This document shows positions 7,242 to 15,941 of a DNA stretch of 64,000 bases, piece after piece. Source of the stretch: an uncultured Alphaproteobacteria bacterium (lineage in GTDB: Bacteria; Pseudomonadota; Alphaproteobacteria; CAAHEQ01; UBA3637); contig CAKPYH010000006.1 in assembly GCA_934202735.1 (NCBI GenBank), forward strand, positions 18,492 to 82,491, read 5' to 3'. Under the pieces are notes generated by a model. The model saw only the letters and a list, made by a program, of their open reading frames with translations. It did not search any database and was not told the DNA's origin. Position 1 is the stretch's first letter, and every line of letters starts with the position of its first letter. A program made the translations under genes and the position numbers.

Positions 7242-7270
7242 AGTGTATCATAAGATATGTTTTTTTGCAA
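7242..7270 (-). promoter_or_regulatory. Promoter of Cys-rich prepilin-like gene, copy 1
   Basis: On the minus strand TTGCAA (7270-7265) and TACACT (7247-7242) are 17 nt apart. The -10 region and about 40 nt of leader are nearly identical to those of the paralog at 63772-63800. Confidence 0.7.
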
Positions 7271-7361
7271 CCCTATACCATACAAAAGATGTCATGATTT
7301 GAACGGGTTTTCAAAAAGATACTGTTTTGTCAACCATAACCGCGGGGAAACGGTCGGACGT

Positions 7362-7715
7362 TTACAAATCCGTTTTCAATTTTTCGCCACCCAAGATGTG
7401 GGCATGCAAATGGGGGACTTCCTGTCCTGAATCGCGACCGGTATTAAAAATGATTCTATACCCCGTTTCCGTCAAGCACAACAGGTCCGCCACTTTCAAA
7501 ATCGCGCGCGAGAATCCGGCAATTTCATCATCGGTAGAATGACTGACAAAATCATTATAATCCGTGAACATACCTTTGGAAATCACCAAAGCATGTACTT
7601 TGGCTTTCGGAGCAATATCATAAAACGATAACGCATAGTCATCTTCATAGATTTTATTGCACGGAATCTCGCCCCGCAAAATTTTAGCAAACACGTTATT
7701 CGCATTATATTCCAT
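7362..7715 (-). CDS. hinT: HIT-family nucleotide hydrolase (HinT-like)
   Basis: This 117-residue protein has the normal HinT length and the histidine-triad motif HLHAHIL near its C terminus, plus the N-terminal block VFAKILRGEIPCNKIYEDD. HinT enzymes hydrolyse purine nucleoside phosphoramidates and adenylated compounds in the cytoplasm. The start at 7715 was chosen because GGAG lies 6 nt upstream; an in-frame ATG at 7727 overlaps that site. A promoter lies at 7759-7787, divergent from the DUF2066 operon. No terminator is obvious in the 160 nt after the stop, which hold no gene. Confidence 0.9.
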   Translation of the reverse strand: MEYNANNVFAKILRGEIPCNKIYEDDYALSFYDIAPKAKVHALVISKGMFTDYNDFVSHSTDDEIAGFSRAILKVADLLCLTETGYRIIFNTGRDSGQEVPHLHAHILGGEKLKTDL

Positions 7716-7758
7716 TTTTTTCTCCATAAAAGGGTTGCTCTTTTTGATTTCTTTTGCT

Positions 7759-7787
7759 AGAATAACAATAATTTTAGAATACTGCAA
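7759..7787 (-). promoter_or_regulatory. Promoter of the HinT-like gene
   Basis: On the minus strand TTGCAG (7787-7782) and TATTCT (7764-7759) are separated by 17 nt. The plus strand of the same stretch carries a weaker TTTGCT-16-TAGAAT that may serve the gene at 7803. Confidence 0.55.
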
Positions 7788-7802
7788 TGAAAAAGTGAGA
7801 AA

Positions 7803-8891
7803 ATGAAAAAATTTTTTTGGGGATTGGCTGGATTATTATGGTTGAGTGCAGGGACGGCTCGGGCCGACTTGTATGATGTCCAAAGTATCCCGGTTTTTGC
7901 CGAATTAGATGACGCTTTGTCGGCCCGAACGGCGGCGATTGCCAACGGTCAAACCGATGCATTTTGGGCCTTGATGAAAAAGATGGTCTCGGCCGAAGAT
8001 TTGGGACGGGTTCCCATGCCGGGGGATAACTTGAACGATTGGGTTCAAAATGTATCTCTGTCCGGTGAAAAGGCATCAGCCACCCGCTATGAGGCCGTTT
8101 TGAACGTCCGTTTCAAACCCCAAGCCATTCGGGATATGTTGACGCAAAATCAGATTCCGTTTTTAACCCAAGCCATGCCGACCACTGTTGTAATCCCGGT
8201 ATTAAATCGGGATTCGGCGACACATCTTTTAGACGATGAAAATCCCGTTTATACCTTTTTCAAGAACCAAGCACCCGGCGATTCATTTTGGGATATTCGG
8301 GTTCCGACAGGGGATTTGGAAGATATTGCTCTAACCCAAGCCTTACTGACGGATTCCGATGGAAACCCGGCGAAGGCTTTGGCCCGGAAATACGATGCGG
8401 ACGAAGTCATGTTGCTGACGGTGTCGGTACGGGGGCCCTATATCAATGTCACGGCGCGTCCGATGACCGATCGGGCAACCGGGATAGACAACGGGCGGGA
8501 AGAAACCGCTTTCGGCCTGACATGGCCGACGGGAAATATCACCACCGCCATGCCCGGGATTTGGCAACGGATTGTACAAGAGCAGGAAAATACATGGCGA
8601 ACATTAAAAACCGAAGATTTAAGTGTCCCCCGCGTTTTTTGGGTCAGCGTGCCGATACCTGATTTACGCACCTGGAGAGATTGGGAAAAACGTCTGGCAG
8701 GGGCAACTTATCTGGCAGGCTTTGACGTGCGGGGTTTCCGTCCCGGCGAAGTGCTGATCACCCTGAAATACAAGGGCGACTATATACGCCTGAACGCCCT
8801 GCTCAACCGACAAGGTTTAGATTTACAAGCCAAAGGGACCGGCGGTTTATGGACCCTATCCCCTCTGCCTCAACAAGGAGACGAACAATGA
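7803..8891 (+). CDS. DUF2066 family periplasmic protein
   Basis: The 362-residue protein has a signal peptide cleaved near TARA and then the DUF2066 domain (DLYDVQSIPVF start, NGQTDAFWALMKKM region). The function of the family is unknown. It is often found, as here, just upstream of an AI-2E-type permease gene and hdaA in Alphaproteobacteria. It opens a six-gene run to 14085, and the next gene starts inside its stop codon (ATGA). Confidence 0.8.
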   Translation: MKKFFWGLAGLLWLSAGTARADLYDVQSIPVFAELDDALSARTAAIANGQTDAFWALMKKMVSAEDLGRVPMPGDNLNDWVQNVSLSGEKASATRYEAVLNVRFKPQAIRDMLTQNQIPFLTQAMPTTVVIPVLNRDSATHLLDDENPVYTFFKNQAPGDSFWDIRVPTGDLEDIALTQALLTDSDGNPAKALARKYDADEVMLLTVSVRGPYINVTARPMTDRATGIDNGREETAFGLTWPTGNITTAMPGIWQRIVQEQENTWRTLKTEDLSVPRVFWVSVPIPDLRTWRDWEKRLAGATYLAGFDVRGFRPGEVLITLKYKGDYIRLNALLNRQGLDLQAKGTGGLWTLSPLPQQGDEQ

Positions 8892-9964
8892 AAGCACACC
8901 TGACAAAAACAAATCTGGTCCTAGGGGCCGGTTTATTGATTTTAATTGCCTTTATCGGGGCCGTTCATGCGATTTTACTCCCTTTTGTCTTGGCCTTTGT
9001 GTTGGCCTATATTCTGCACCCGGCCGGGGAACTGATGGAACGTCATCATGTCGGGCGCGGAGTCGCGGCCGGTCTTTTAACCGTGGGATTTTGCCTGTTT
9101 GTGTTGGCGGTTTTTTTAATTATCGTACCGATTTTACAAGCGCAAGTCATTGACTTTATGCGCCACATTCCGCAATTTTCGGAATCGGTCTGGCATTGGG
9201 TCAAGCGTATGATGGCTTATACAAAAGAAAACATAACACCGGCTCAATGGGCGGAATTATCCGATGGAGTCAGCGGATCTGTGATGAGTGTTCTGACCGC
9301 TTTGGGGGCCAGTTTAAGTCGTATGTTATCCAGCGGTGTGGCTGTGTTTAATCTGCTGGCTTTAATCGTGATCACACCGGTTGTCTTGTTTTATGTCCTA
9401 CGGGATTGGAAGGAGATCAAAATGGCCGTCAATAACTTAATCCCCCCACGTCAAGCCGAACGGGCGCAATCCGTGTTAGGGGAAATCAATCAAACATTAT
9501 CCGGTTTTATTCGCGGACAGGCTTTGGTTTGCTTGTTATTAGGCTTGTTTTACGGAATCGGTCTTTCTCTGGTCGGCCTGGATTTCGGTATTTTGGTCGG
9601 CTTGTTGGCGGGATTATTGTCATTCGTACCGTATTTCGGTTTTGGAACCGGCTTGGTTCTGAGTCTGTTTTTGGCTTTGATGCAAGGATTTACCTGGGGA
9701 CAATGGGGTGGCTTGGCTACGGTCTTTATTTTGGGACAGATTTTGGAGGGATATATTCTGACCCCGCGCCTGGTGGGTCAGCGGGTCGGTCTGCACCCGG
9801 TTTGGGTGATTTTTGCGTTGTTGGCCGGCGGGGCTTTGGCGGGCTTTATCGGGATTTTGGTGGCGGTACCGGTGGCGGCCGTGATCGGTGTGTTGGTTCG
9901 GCGCTCGGTTCGGTGGTATCGTCAAACAAACTTGTTCACGGACAAAGGAAAATCCGGTTCATGA
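8888..9964 (+). CDS. AI-2E/PerM family inner-membrane transporter
   Basis: The 358-residue polytopic protein has paired N-terminal helices, a soluble middle part and four to five C-terminal helices containing GQALVCLLLGLFYGIGL, VGLLAGLLSFVPYFG and LEGYILTPRLVGQRVGLHP. These are typical of the AI-2E transporter (UPF0118, PerM) family. The substrate is not predictable. The start at 8888 overlaps the DUF2066 stop by 4 nt with AAGGAG upstream. The stop overlaps hdaA by 4 nt. Confidence 0.85.
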   Translation: MKAHLTKTNLVLGAGLLILIAFIGAVHAILLPFVLAFVLAYILHPAGELMERHHVGRGVAAGLLTVGFCLFVLAVFLIIVPILQAQVIDFMRHIPQFSESVWHWVKRMMAYTKENITPAQWAELSDGVSGSVMSVLTALGASLSRMLSSGVAVFNLLALIVITPVVLFYVLRDWKEIKMAVNNLIPPRQAERAQSVLGEINQTLSGFIRGQALVCLLLGLFYGIGLSLVGLDFGILVGLLAGLLSFVPYFGFGTGLVLSLFLALMQGFTWGQWGGLATVFILGQILEGYILTPRLVGQRVGLHPVWVIFALLAGGALAGFIGILVAVPVAAVIGVLVRRSVRWYRQTNLFTDKGKSGS

Positions 9965-10608
9965 AGACCTTTATCCAACTTCCCCTGGGGCTATCCTATC
10001 GCAAAGCATTCGGCCGTTCTAACTTCATTGTGGCCCCCTGCAATCGCGAAGCCGTTTCATGGATAGACAAGTGGCCCGCCTGGCCTTTTCCGGCCGTTTT
10101 AATTTATGGGGCTCCGGGTTCGGGGAAGACGCATTTGGCAAGCATTTTTTCAGACTACCGAATAGATGCCGCCCAACTCAAGAATGATTTTGAACCGTTT
10201 TTTCAAAAAAAGATTGTAATAGAAAATCTCAACCGCCTGAATAATGAAGAAGCCTTATTCCACCTGTTCAATTTTGTGCGGGATTCGGGGGGCGGTTTAC
10301 TGATGACGGCGGAAAAGATACCGACCTTTCATCTGCCCGATCTGCAATCGCGCATGATGGCGGTACCCAAAGCGGCGATCGGCTTGCCCGATGAAGACTT
10401 TATTTTAAGTGTTTTCAAACAAGCCTGGGATGATCGGCATATTGTGGTGGATCCGGCCGTATTGACCTATGCGGTACGCCACATGGATCGAACGTTCAAA
10501 ACCATTCAAGACGTGGTGCAAACGGCGGATGAATTGTCTTTGGCAACGGGGCGCAAAATCACCATTCCGGTCATTAAAGAAACCTTAGAACGAATCAAGG
10601 AGGCCTAA
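9961..10608 (+). CDS. hdaA: HdaA, regulator of DnaA
   Basis: The 215-residue AAA+ protein resembles DnaA domain III without the DNA-binding domain. The N-terminal QLPLGL is a beta-clamp-binding motif, Walker A is GAPGSGKTHLA, and the rest follows the Hda layout. HdaA binds the replicative clamp and stimulates ATP hydrolysis by DnaA, limiting re-initiation. The start at 9961 overlaps the permease stop by 4 nt; the open frame extends upstream inside the permease gene without a ribosome site. Placement beside ftsK links replication control with chromosome segregation. Confidence 0.88.
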   Translation: MKTFIQLPLGLSYRKAFGRSNFIVAPCNREAVSWIDKWPAWPFPAVLIYGAPGSGKTHLASIFSDYRIDAAQLKNDFEPFFQKKIVIENLNRLNNEEALFHLFNFVRDSGGGLLMTAEKIPTFHLPDLQSRMMAVPKAAIGLPDEDFILSVFKQAWDDRHIVVDPAVLTYAVRHMDRTFKTIQDVVQTADELSLATGRKITIPVIKETLERIKEA

Positions 10609-12810
10609 ATGCGTAAACGAATACAAGCGATTGTGAAAACCGGGATTTGGTTGGGGGTATTTCTTTTTTTAATCACGGCCGGATTGGGATACCGTTCGGG
10701 CGATGCTTCGTGGAATACCGCGGGTTCAACGGTTCAAAATCCCATGGGTGCTTTCGGGGCCGCCGTGGCCGATCTGCTCTGGCAAAATCTGGGGATTATG
10801 ACAATCCTGCTTTGGGCTTTTTGCCTGGGGGGGATTTTCACGGTTTGGCGGGACAAACGCCTTCCGCTTCGGGGGGGTGTCTTGATATTCACTTTGATCT
10901 TCGGGTGTTGGTTGGCGGCCGGACCACACCCCGAAACGGTCCCTTATTTACAGGCCGGTACGTCCGGAATGCGGGCAGATACCCGCTATCTCATCGGCGG
11001 TCCCGGCGGATTTATCGGCTTTTACCTGGGGCAATGGGGGGGCATAACCAACGGATGGTTGCGGGCCTTGGCGTGGCTGATTTGGTGGATCGGGGCCGTA
11101 TATATCATGGCTTTACCGATACAGGCCGCACGAACACGGATTCCCTGGACCAAGATTCTGCCGTTTTTGAAACGCCTGATTCCGGTTTTCAAACGGGCGG
11201 AACGGGCCGTAAAACCTTTAACAAAAATCAAGATTAAAAAAGAAAAAAAGAAAGTTTCTCCCCCTGCGGCTAAACCGGTACCCATTCCCGAACAACTTAC
11301 CAATCGGTATCAGTTGCCAACTTCGGCCTTGTTAGATCCGGCCAAAACAACCGGCAACACCATCACGCGGGATACGATTACGCACTTATCGCGGGCGTTG
11401 GAAACGGTCCTGGGACAGTTTAAAATCAGCGGCCACATCGTGGGGGCCAAGCCCGGACCGGTGGTGACGCTGTATGAATTTGAGCCGGCCGTTGGTGTTA
11501 AAACATCGCGCGTTACGGCTTTAACCAGTGAAATTGCCCGTGAAATGCGGGCCGTCGCGGTGCGTATTGCCCAAGTACCCGGCTCTAACGTTATCGGTAT
11601 TGAAATGCCTAATCCCAAGCGTGATATGGTATATGTTCGCGAATTGATTGAATCCCCCAAGTTCAAAGCAAATACCGGTGCTTTACCGCTGATTTTAGGC
11701 AAAGACATAGGGGGTGAGCCCACCTATGCCGACTTGGCCAAAATGCCCCACTTGTTGGTGGCGGGGACGACAGGATCGGGAAAATCCGTGGCGATTAATA
11801 CAATGATTCTCTCCTTATTGTATCGCTTTACGCCGGCGGAATGCCGCTTGATTTTAGTGGATCCGAAAATGGTGGAATTGTCGGTTTATAACAACATTCC
11901 CCACCTGTTGACCCCCGTGGTGACAGAAGCCCCCAAAGCCGTTGTCGCCCTGAAATGGGCGGTGCGGGAAATGGAAGATCGGTATCGTGCCATGAGTCAG
12001 TTGGGTGTCCGCAACATTGAGGGCTATAACCAAAAACTCTTACAAGCGGCCCGGACGGGACAAATCCTTTCACGCCGGGTACAAACCGGCTTTGATCCCA
12101 CCACCGGGAAGCCGATTATAGAAGAACAACCCTTTGACCTGACACCCATTCCGTACATCGTGATGATTGTGGATGAAATGTCGGACCTGATGGGTCAATG
12201 TCGCAAAGAAGTGGAAGGACCGATTTTACGCCTGGCCCAAATGGCACGGGCCGTCGGTATTCACTTGATTTTGGCCACGCAGCGTCCCAGCGTAGATGTC
12301 ATTACCGGCTTGATTAAAGCCAACTTCCCCACCCGTATCTCGTTTCAGGTTACCAACAAAACGGACAGTCATACCATTTTGGACGAACAAGGGGCCGAGT
12401 TGCTGTTGGGGCGGGGGGATATGCTGTATCGGCCGGCCGGGCAACGCCCGACACGCTTGCACGGGCCGTTTGTCAGTGATGCGGAAATTGAAAAAGTCGT
12501 TTCCTTTTGGCGCAACCAAGGAGAGCCCGATTATGTGGCGGCCGTCATGACCGATCCGGACGGTGCCGGGTCCGGGGCCGGTTCGGGCGGTATCCCCGGG
12601 ACTTTGGACGAAGGGGGCGATTTATACGACAAAGCGGTGGCAATTGTCTTGCGCGACAAGAAAGTATCCACCAGTTATATCCAACGGCAACTGCGGATCG
12701 GCTATAACCGCGCGGCGGATTTGATTGATCGCATGGAAAGTGAAGGTGTGATTTCCAAACCGAACATTGCCGGCAAGCGGGAAATTTTGGTCCCGACAGA
12801 TAACGCATAA
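10609..12810 (+). CDS. ftsK: DNA translocase FtsK
   Basis: The 733-residue protein has N-terminal membrane helices (within 1-190), a short basic/proline linker, the alpha/beta motor domain with Walker A GTTGSGKSVAIN near residue 388 and Walker B IVMIVDEM near 520, and a C-terminal winged-helix gamma domain (YDKAVAIVLRDKKVSTSYIQ). FtsK pumps DNA at the septum and activates dimer resolution. The linker is short compared with E. coli, as in many Alphaproteobacteria. Its ATG follows the hdaA stop directly and has AAGGAGG upstream. Confidence 0.96.
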   Translation: MRKRIQAIVKTGIWLGVFLFLITAGLGYRSGDASWNTAGSTVQNPMGAFGAAVADLLWQNLGIMTILLWAFCLGGIFTVWRDKRLPLRGGVLIFTLIFGCWLAAGPHPETVPYLQAGTSGMRADTRYLIGGPGGFIGFYLGQWGGITNGWLRALAWLIWWIGAVYIMALPIQAARTRIPWTKILPFLKRLIPVFKRAERAVKPLTKIKIKKEKKKVSPPAAKPVPIPEQLTNRYQLPTSALLDPAKTTGNTITRDTITHLSRALETVLGQFKISGHIVGAKPGPVVTLYEFEPAVGVKTSRVTALTSEIAREMRAVAVRIAQVPGSNVIGIEMPNPKRDMVYVRELIESPKFKANTGALPLILGKDIGGEPTYADLAKMPHLLVAGTTGSGKSVAINTMILSLLYRFTPAECRLILVDPKMVELSVYNNIPHLLTPVVTEAPKAVVALKWAVREMEDRYRAMSQLGVRNIEGYNQKLLQAARTGQILSRRVQTGFDPTTGKPIIEEQPFDLTPIPYIVMIVDEMSDLMGQCRKEVEGPILRLAQMARAVGIHLILATQRPSVDVITGLIKANFPTRISFQVTNKTDSHTILDEQGAELLLGRGDMLYRPAGQRPTRLHGPFVSDAEIEKVVSFWRNQGEPDYVAAVMTDPDGAGSGAGSGGIPGTLDEGGDLYDKAVAIVLRDKKVSTSYIQRQLRIGYNRAADLIDRMESEGVISKPNIAGKREILVPTDNA

Positions 12811-12821
12811 AGGGGAAGAAT

Positions 12822-13448
12822 ATGAGGAAATTTTTAAGTTTATTTATCCTATTGGGGTGGACCGCTTCGGCCGGAGCCGTTTTGGCCCCCGATGTGGACA
12901 CGGCGGAAAATCGGCAGATTTTAACCCGGGTGGAACAGGCCTATAATAAAATTCGGACCTTGCGTGCCCGATTTGCGCAGTTTAATTCCAAGGTGAAGGA
13001 CGACCTGCAAACCGGCACACTGTACCTATCGCGACCGGGCCGCTTGCGTTTGGTCTATGAAAAAGGATCGCCTTTGGAGTTTTATGCGGTAAACGGATAC
13101 TTGATTTACCATGATAAAGAATCCAAAGAAGTCAGTTATTTTGAACTCAATCAAACACCGGTGGAGTTGATTTTGAAAGATCAACTGCACTTTGACGATC
13201 CCGGCTTTGTGGTATCCGATGTGCAAGACGTTCTGGACGAATACTATGTTACTGCGTACAAAAAAGATGCTAAAGAATTGGGCAGTCTCACCTTGGTTAT
13301 TGATAAAGACACCTGGCAATTAAAACAATGGGATGTTTTGGATATGCAGGGTGTCAAGTCAACCGTTTCTTTGTACGATACACACATCAATGCCCCCGTT
13401 GACAAATCCGTTTTTATGTTCCATAATCCCTATCAAAAGGAGAAATAA
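12822..13448 (+). CDS. lolA: LolA-like periplasmic lipoprotein carrier
   Basis: The 208-residue protein has a signal peptide ending near SAGA and a LolA fold: IRTLRARFAQFNS, GTLYLSRPGRLRLVYEKGSP and the later WDVLDMQGVKSTVSLYD segment. LolA carries lipoproteins from LolCDE to the outer membrane; this window encodes several lipoproteins and Lgt. It lies 11 nt after ftsK with AAGGGGAAG upstream, and ftsK-lolA order is common in proteobacteria. Confidence 0.88.
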   Translation: MRKFLSLFILLGWTASAGAVLAPDVDTAENRQILTRVEQAYNKIRTLRARFAQFNSKVKDDLQTGTLYLSRPGRLRLVYEKGSPLEFYAVNGYLIYHDKESKEVSYFELNQTPVELILKDQLHFDDPGFVVSDVQDVLDEYYVTAYKKDAKELGSLTLVIDKDTWQLKQWDVLDMQGVKSTVSLYDTHINAPVDKSVFMFHNPYQKEK

Positions 13449-13449
13449 T

Positions 13450-14085
13450 ATGAAACACATCATCTTATGCTTATGTTTATTGGCCTGGGCGACCGCCGGC
13501 GAAGCGGCCCCTAACCGGAACAAGCGCAGCGGACAGGCGGAAACAGGGCCGTGTCAATACACATTCATGCAAAACGTTATTCGGGATGCCCAAGATCATC
13601 GTCAAGTTTTCACTTTGATCGGGCAAGGCATGCAAATGGAAGACAAGACCATCACATGCGGCGGTAATTTGTTGCAGTTGGCCATTCGGCGGGGTAATCC
13701 TAATATCGTCAATGCTATTGTCGCCCAAGACAAAGAACGAATCAAAGAAGAGGTATCAACCAACGGGTTTAACATCACCGATGCGCCCGAGACGATTCCG
13801 GTGGTTTTGTTTGCGGCCTATTACGCCCCCAATGAAGCCGTCTTCAAAGTTTTTATGGATAACGGAGCCGATATCACCGTATCGGATTCGGCCGGGCATA
13901 ATATCTTTTGGTACATGAATCAAAATCCGGTTTTACGCAAAACACACTTGGCCGAAACCGTCGCCCGTGAGTTCCAGAAAACATTAGTCCGGCGGTCCCA
14001 AAAATCCCCGGAATCTGAAACGGATATTCCCCTTAATCAGGACACGTTGAGCCTGCCGCCAGACGATATCCCGCCGGCGATGTAA
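13450..14085 (+). CDS. Periplasmic ankyrin-repeat-like protein
   Basis: The 211-residue protein has a signal peptide (cleavage near GEAA) and degenerate ankyrin units: NLLQLAIRRGNPNIVNAIV, then VLFAAYYAPNEAVFKVFMDNGADI and a partial third. Ankyrin folds mediate protein contacts. It starts 1 nt after the lolA stop (AAAAGGAG upstream), so it is probably the last gene of the DUF2066-ftsK-lolA operon. Its last 53 nt overlap the convergent regulator gene at 14033-14617. Confidence 0.7.
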   Translation: MKHIILCLCLLAWATAGEAAPNRNKRSGQAETGPCQYTFMQNVIRDAQDHRQVFTLIGQGMQMEDKTITCGGNLLQLAIRRGNPNIVNAIVAQDKERIKEEVSTNGFNITDAPETIPVVLFAAYYAPNEAVFKVFMDNGADITVSDSAGHNIFWYMNQNPVLRKTHLAETVAREFQKTLVRRSQKSPESETDIPLNQDTLSLPPDDIPPAM

Positions 14086-14617
14086 TCAGGACACCATCGG
14101 CCGCGTCCCCCAGTTTTTGACGCAACGCATACACATGACTTTCCACCGTGTGTGTTTCCGTATCTGCCCGATAATTCCACACGACTTGCAACAACGTTTC
14201 TTTACTGACCGTCTCGGGAAAGGCCGTAGCCAGGCACGCCAACAAATCATTTTCTTTTTCGGTCAAGCCGATAACGGTACCGGTGGCTTTCAAAGTCAGC
14301 GTCCGTTGTCCTTGCCGAAACAAGCACGCTTCATTTTCAAACGTAATCCGATCATCCGGTTCGGGGCATAAAACCGCCACTTGTCGGATCAATCGGGCCG
14401 GAGAGACCGGAATCGGCAACACCGCGGCAGCCCCGGGGAAAGCACACCCCAACGCCACCACCGGCACCGTTATATTCGGCAAAGGTTGGGGCAACGGTTC
14501 TGCCGCTACCACCACATCATAAACATCGCCGTCTTGAAACGCCCGGGCTTCCCGATCGGATAAAAGATCTTCCAATGCCGCCCGGCATACATTATTTTGT
14601 GTCAGAATTCCAATCAT
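14033..14617 (-). CDS. Winged-helix regulator with degenerate receiver-like N terminus
   Basis: The C-terminal half (about 100-190) is an OmpR/PhoB-type winged helix: GLTEKENDLLACLA, SKETLLQVVWNYRADTETHTVESHVYALRQKL, and a GYRL wing end. The N-terminal part of about 90 residues is shorter than a receiver (about 120) and shows no phospho-acceptor Asp/Lys set, so phosphorylation control is unlikely. It has no kinase partner nearby. The gene converges on the ankyrin gene with 53 nt of antisense overlap and starts back-to-back with the waaA promoter. Confidence 0.75.
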   Translation of the reverse strand: MIGILTQNNVCRAALEDLLSDREARAFQDGDVYDVVVAAEPLPQPLPNITVPVVALGCAFPGAAAVLPIPVSPARLIRQVAVLCPEPDDRITFENEACLFRQGQRTLTLKATGTVIGLTEKENDLLACLATAFPETVSKETLLQVVWNYRADTETHTVESHVYALRQKLGDAADGVLITSPAGYRLAAGSTCPD

Positions 14618-14630
14618 CTGTTGCCTTTTT

Positions 14631-14659
14631 CAAAAAGTTGTTTTACAATAGAGTCCGTA
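14631..14659 (+). promoter_or_regulatory. Promoter of waaA-lpxK-lpxL
   Basis: TTGCCT (14631-14636) and TACAAT (14654-14659) are spaced 17 nt. The expected start near 14666 is 16 nt before the waaA ATG. Confidence 0.65.
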
Positions 14660-14681
14660 ATTCAAGTAAAGGACACCCGAT

Positions 14682-15941
14682 ATGTTGGTATTATACCGCA
14701 CTTTCATTTTTTTAGCAACGCCTTTTATTCGGATTTTATTATGGGTCCGAAGACGCAAAGGCAAAGAAGATGCCGTTCGCTATCCTGAACGCTTGGGGTA
14801 TCACCTGCCCCGGCGACCGGCGGGCCGTTTGATTTGGATGCATGGGGCCAGTGTGGGCGAATGCCTGTCCATGCAACCTTTGATTCACCGCCTTTTGGAC
14901 AAGAATCCCGACTTGCACATTCTGATCACATCGGGAACGGTTACATCGGCAAACCTGATGCAGAAACGATTACCAGACCGGGCTTTTCACGCTTACATTC
15001 CCGTAGATTTGACCGGGGCCGTCCGGCGGTTTATTCATCACTTTCACCCCGATGCCGTGTTGTGGTTTGAATCCGAATTTTGGCCAAACCTGCTGACCGA
15101 AATCAATCGGGCCAAAATTCCGCTGGTTCTGTTGAATGGTCGTATTTCCGATCGATCTTTTGCGCGGTGGCAACGCCTGCCTTGGGTGATCCACCCGATG
15201 ATGCGCTTGTTTACATTTGTGTTTGGACAAACACCGGAAGATGCTCGGCGATTGAAGATTCTGGGGGCTACGGATACGGTCTGTGTCGGCAACCTGAAAA
15301 GCGCAGCTCCACCGGCACCGTTTGATGAACAGGAATTAGAACGCCTGCTACGGGCCATCGGGAAGCGTCCGTGTTGGGTCGGGGGCAGTACACACCCCAA
15401 TGAAGAAGAACAAATGGCCCGCATTCACACCTGCTTGCTGAACGACTTTCCGAATTTATTGACGATATCGGCACCGCGACACCCCGAACGGCGGGATGAA
15501 ATTAAACAGACGTTTGAACGGGCCGGATTGACCGTTTCGGTTCGGTCGCGCGGGGAACCGCTCACCGATGAGACTCAGGTATACCTGGCCGATACTTTGG
15601 GGGAAATGGGCTTGATTTACCGCCTGGCTCCGATTGTATTCGTAGGCGGATCTTTGGTCCCGTTCGGCGGGCAAAATATGCTGGAGCCCATGCGCCTGGG
15701 CCGTGCCGTCTTTATCGGTCCGCACGCTTTTAATTTTCGGGACATTGTCCGCAATGCCAAAGCCGATAGTGCTCTGGTGGAAGTTCCTGATGAAACAATT
15801 CTGGCGGACGGGATACGCAACTTGTTGACACATCCCGAACGAGGCGTGATTTTAGGGGCCCGTGCGGAAAAGTTCGCTTGCGCCGAAATGGCGGTATTGG
15901 ATCGTGTCTGTAATGTCTTAAATGAAAGAGGTCTGATATGA
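14682..15941 (+). CDS. waaA: Kdo transferase WaaA (KdtA)
   Basis: The 419-residue protein is a GT-B glycosyltransferase that adds Kdo from CMP-Kdo to lipid IVA at the inner membrane. Visible are the N-terminal hydrophobic anchor, IWMHGASVGECLS with the catalytic-site Glu, the segment WFESEFWPNLL, and the C-terminal donor site VFVGGSLVPFGGQNMLEP. AAAGGA lies before the ATG. It overlaps lpxK by 4 nt, forming a lipid A assembly operon. Confidence 0.94.
   Translation: MLVLYRTFIFLATPFIRILLWVRRRKGKEDAVRYPERLGYHLPRRPAGRLIWMHGASVGECLSMQPLIHRLLDKNPDLHILITSGTVTSANLMQKRLPDRAFHAYIPVDLTGAVRRFIHHFHPDAVLWFESEFWPNLLTEINRAKIPLVLLNGRISDRSFARWQRLPWVIHPMMRLFTFVFGQTPEDARRLKILGATDTVCVGNLKSAAPPAPFDEQELERLLRAIGKRPCWVGGSTHPNEEEQMARIHTCLLNDFPNLLTISAPRHPERRDEIKQTFERAGLTVSVRSRGEPLTDETQVYLADTLGEMGLIYRLAPIVFVGGSLVPFGGQNMLEPMRLGRAVFIGPHAFNFRDIVRNAKADSALVEVPDETILADGIRNLLTHPERGVILGARAEKFACAEMAVLDRVCNVLNERGLI

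Noticed and set aside
7201..7251. Upstream start for the Cys-rich gene (and likewise 63731-63781)
   Set aside because: The added codons would cover the ribosome site and the -10 box, and the pilin-like leader begins at the downstream ATG in both copies.
9529..9960. N-terminal extension of hdaA
   Set aside because: The extension lies in another frame of the permease gene. The ATG at 9961 overlaps the permease stop and gives the normal HdaA N terminus with the clamp motif.
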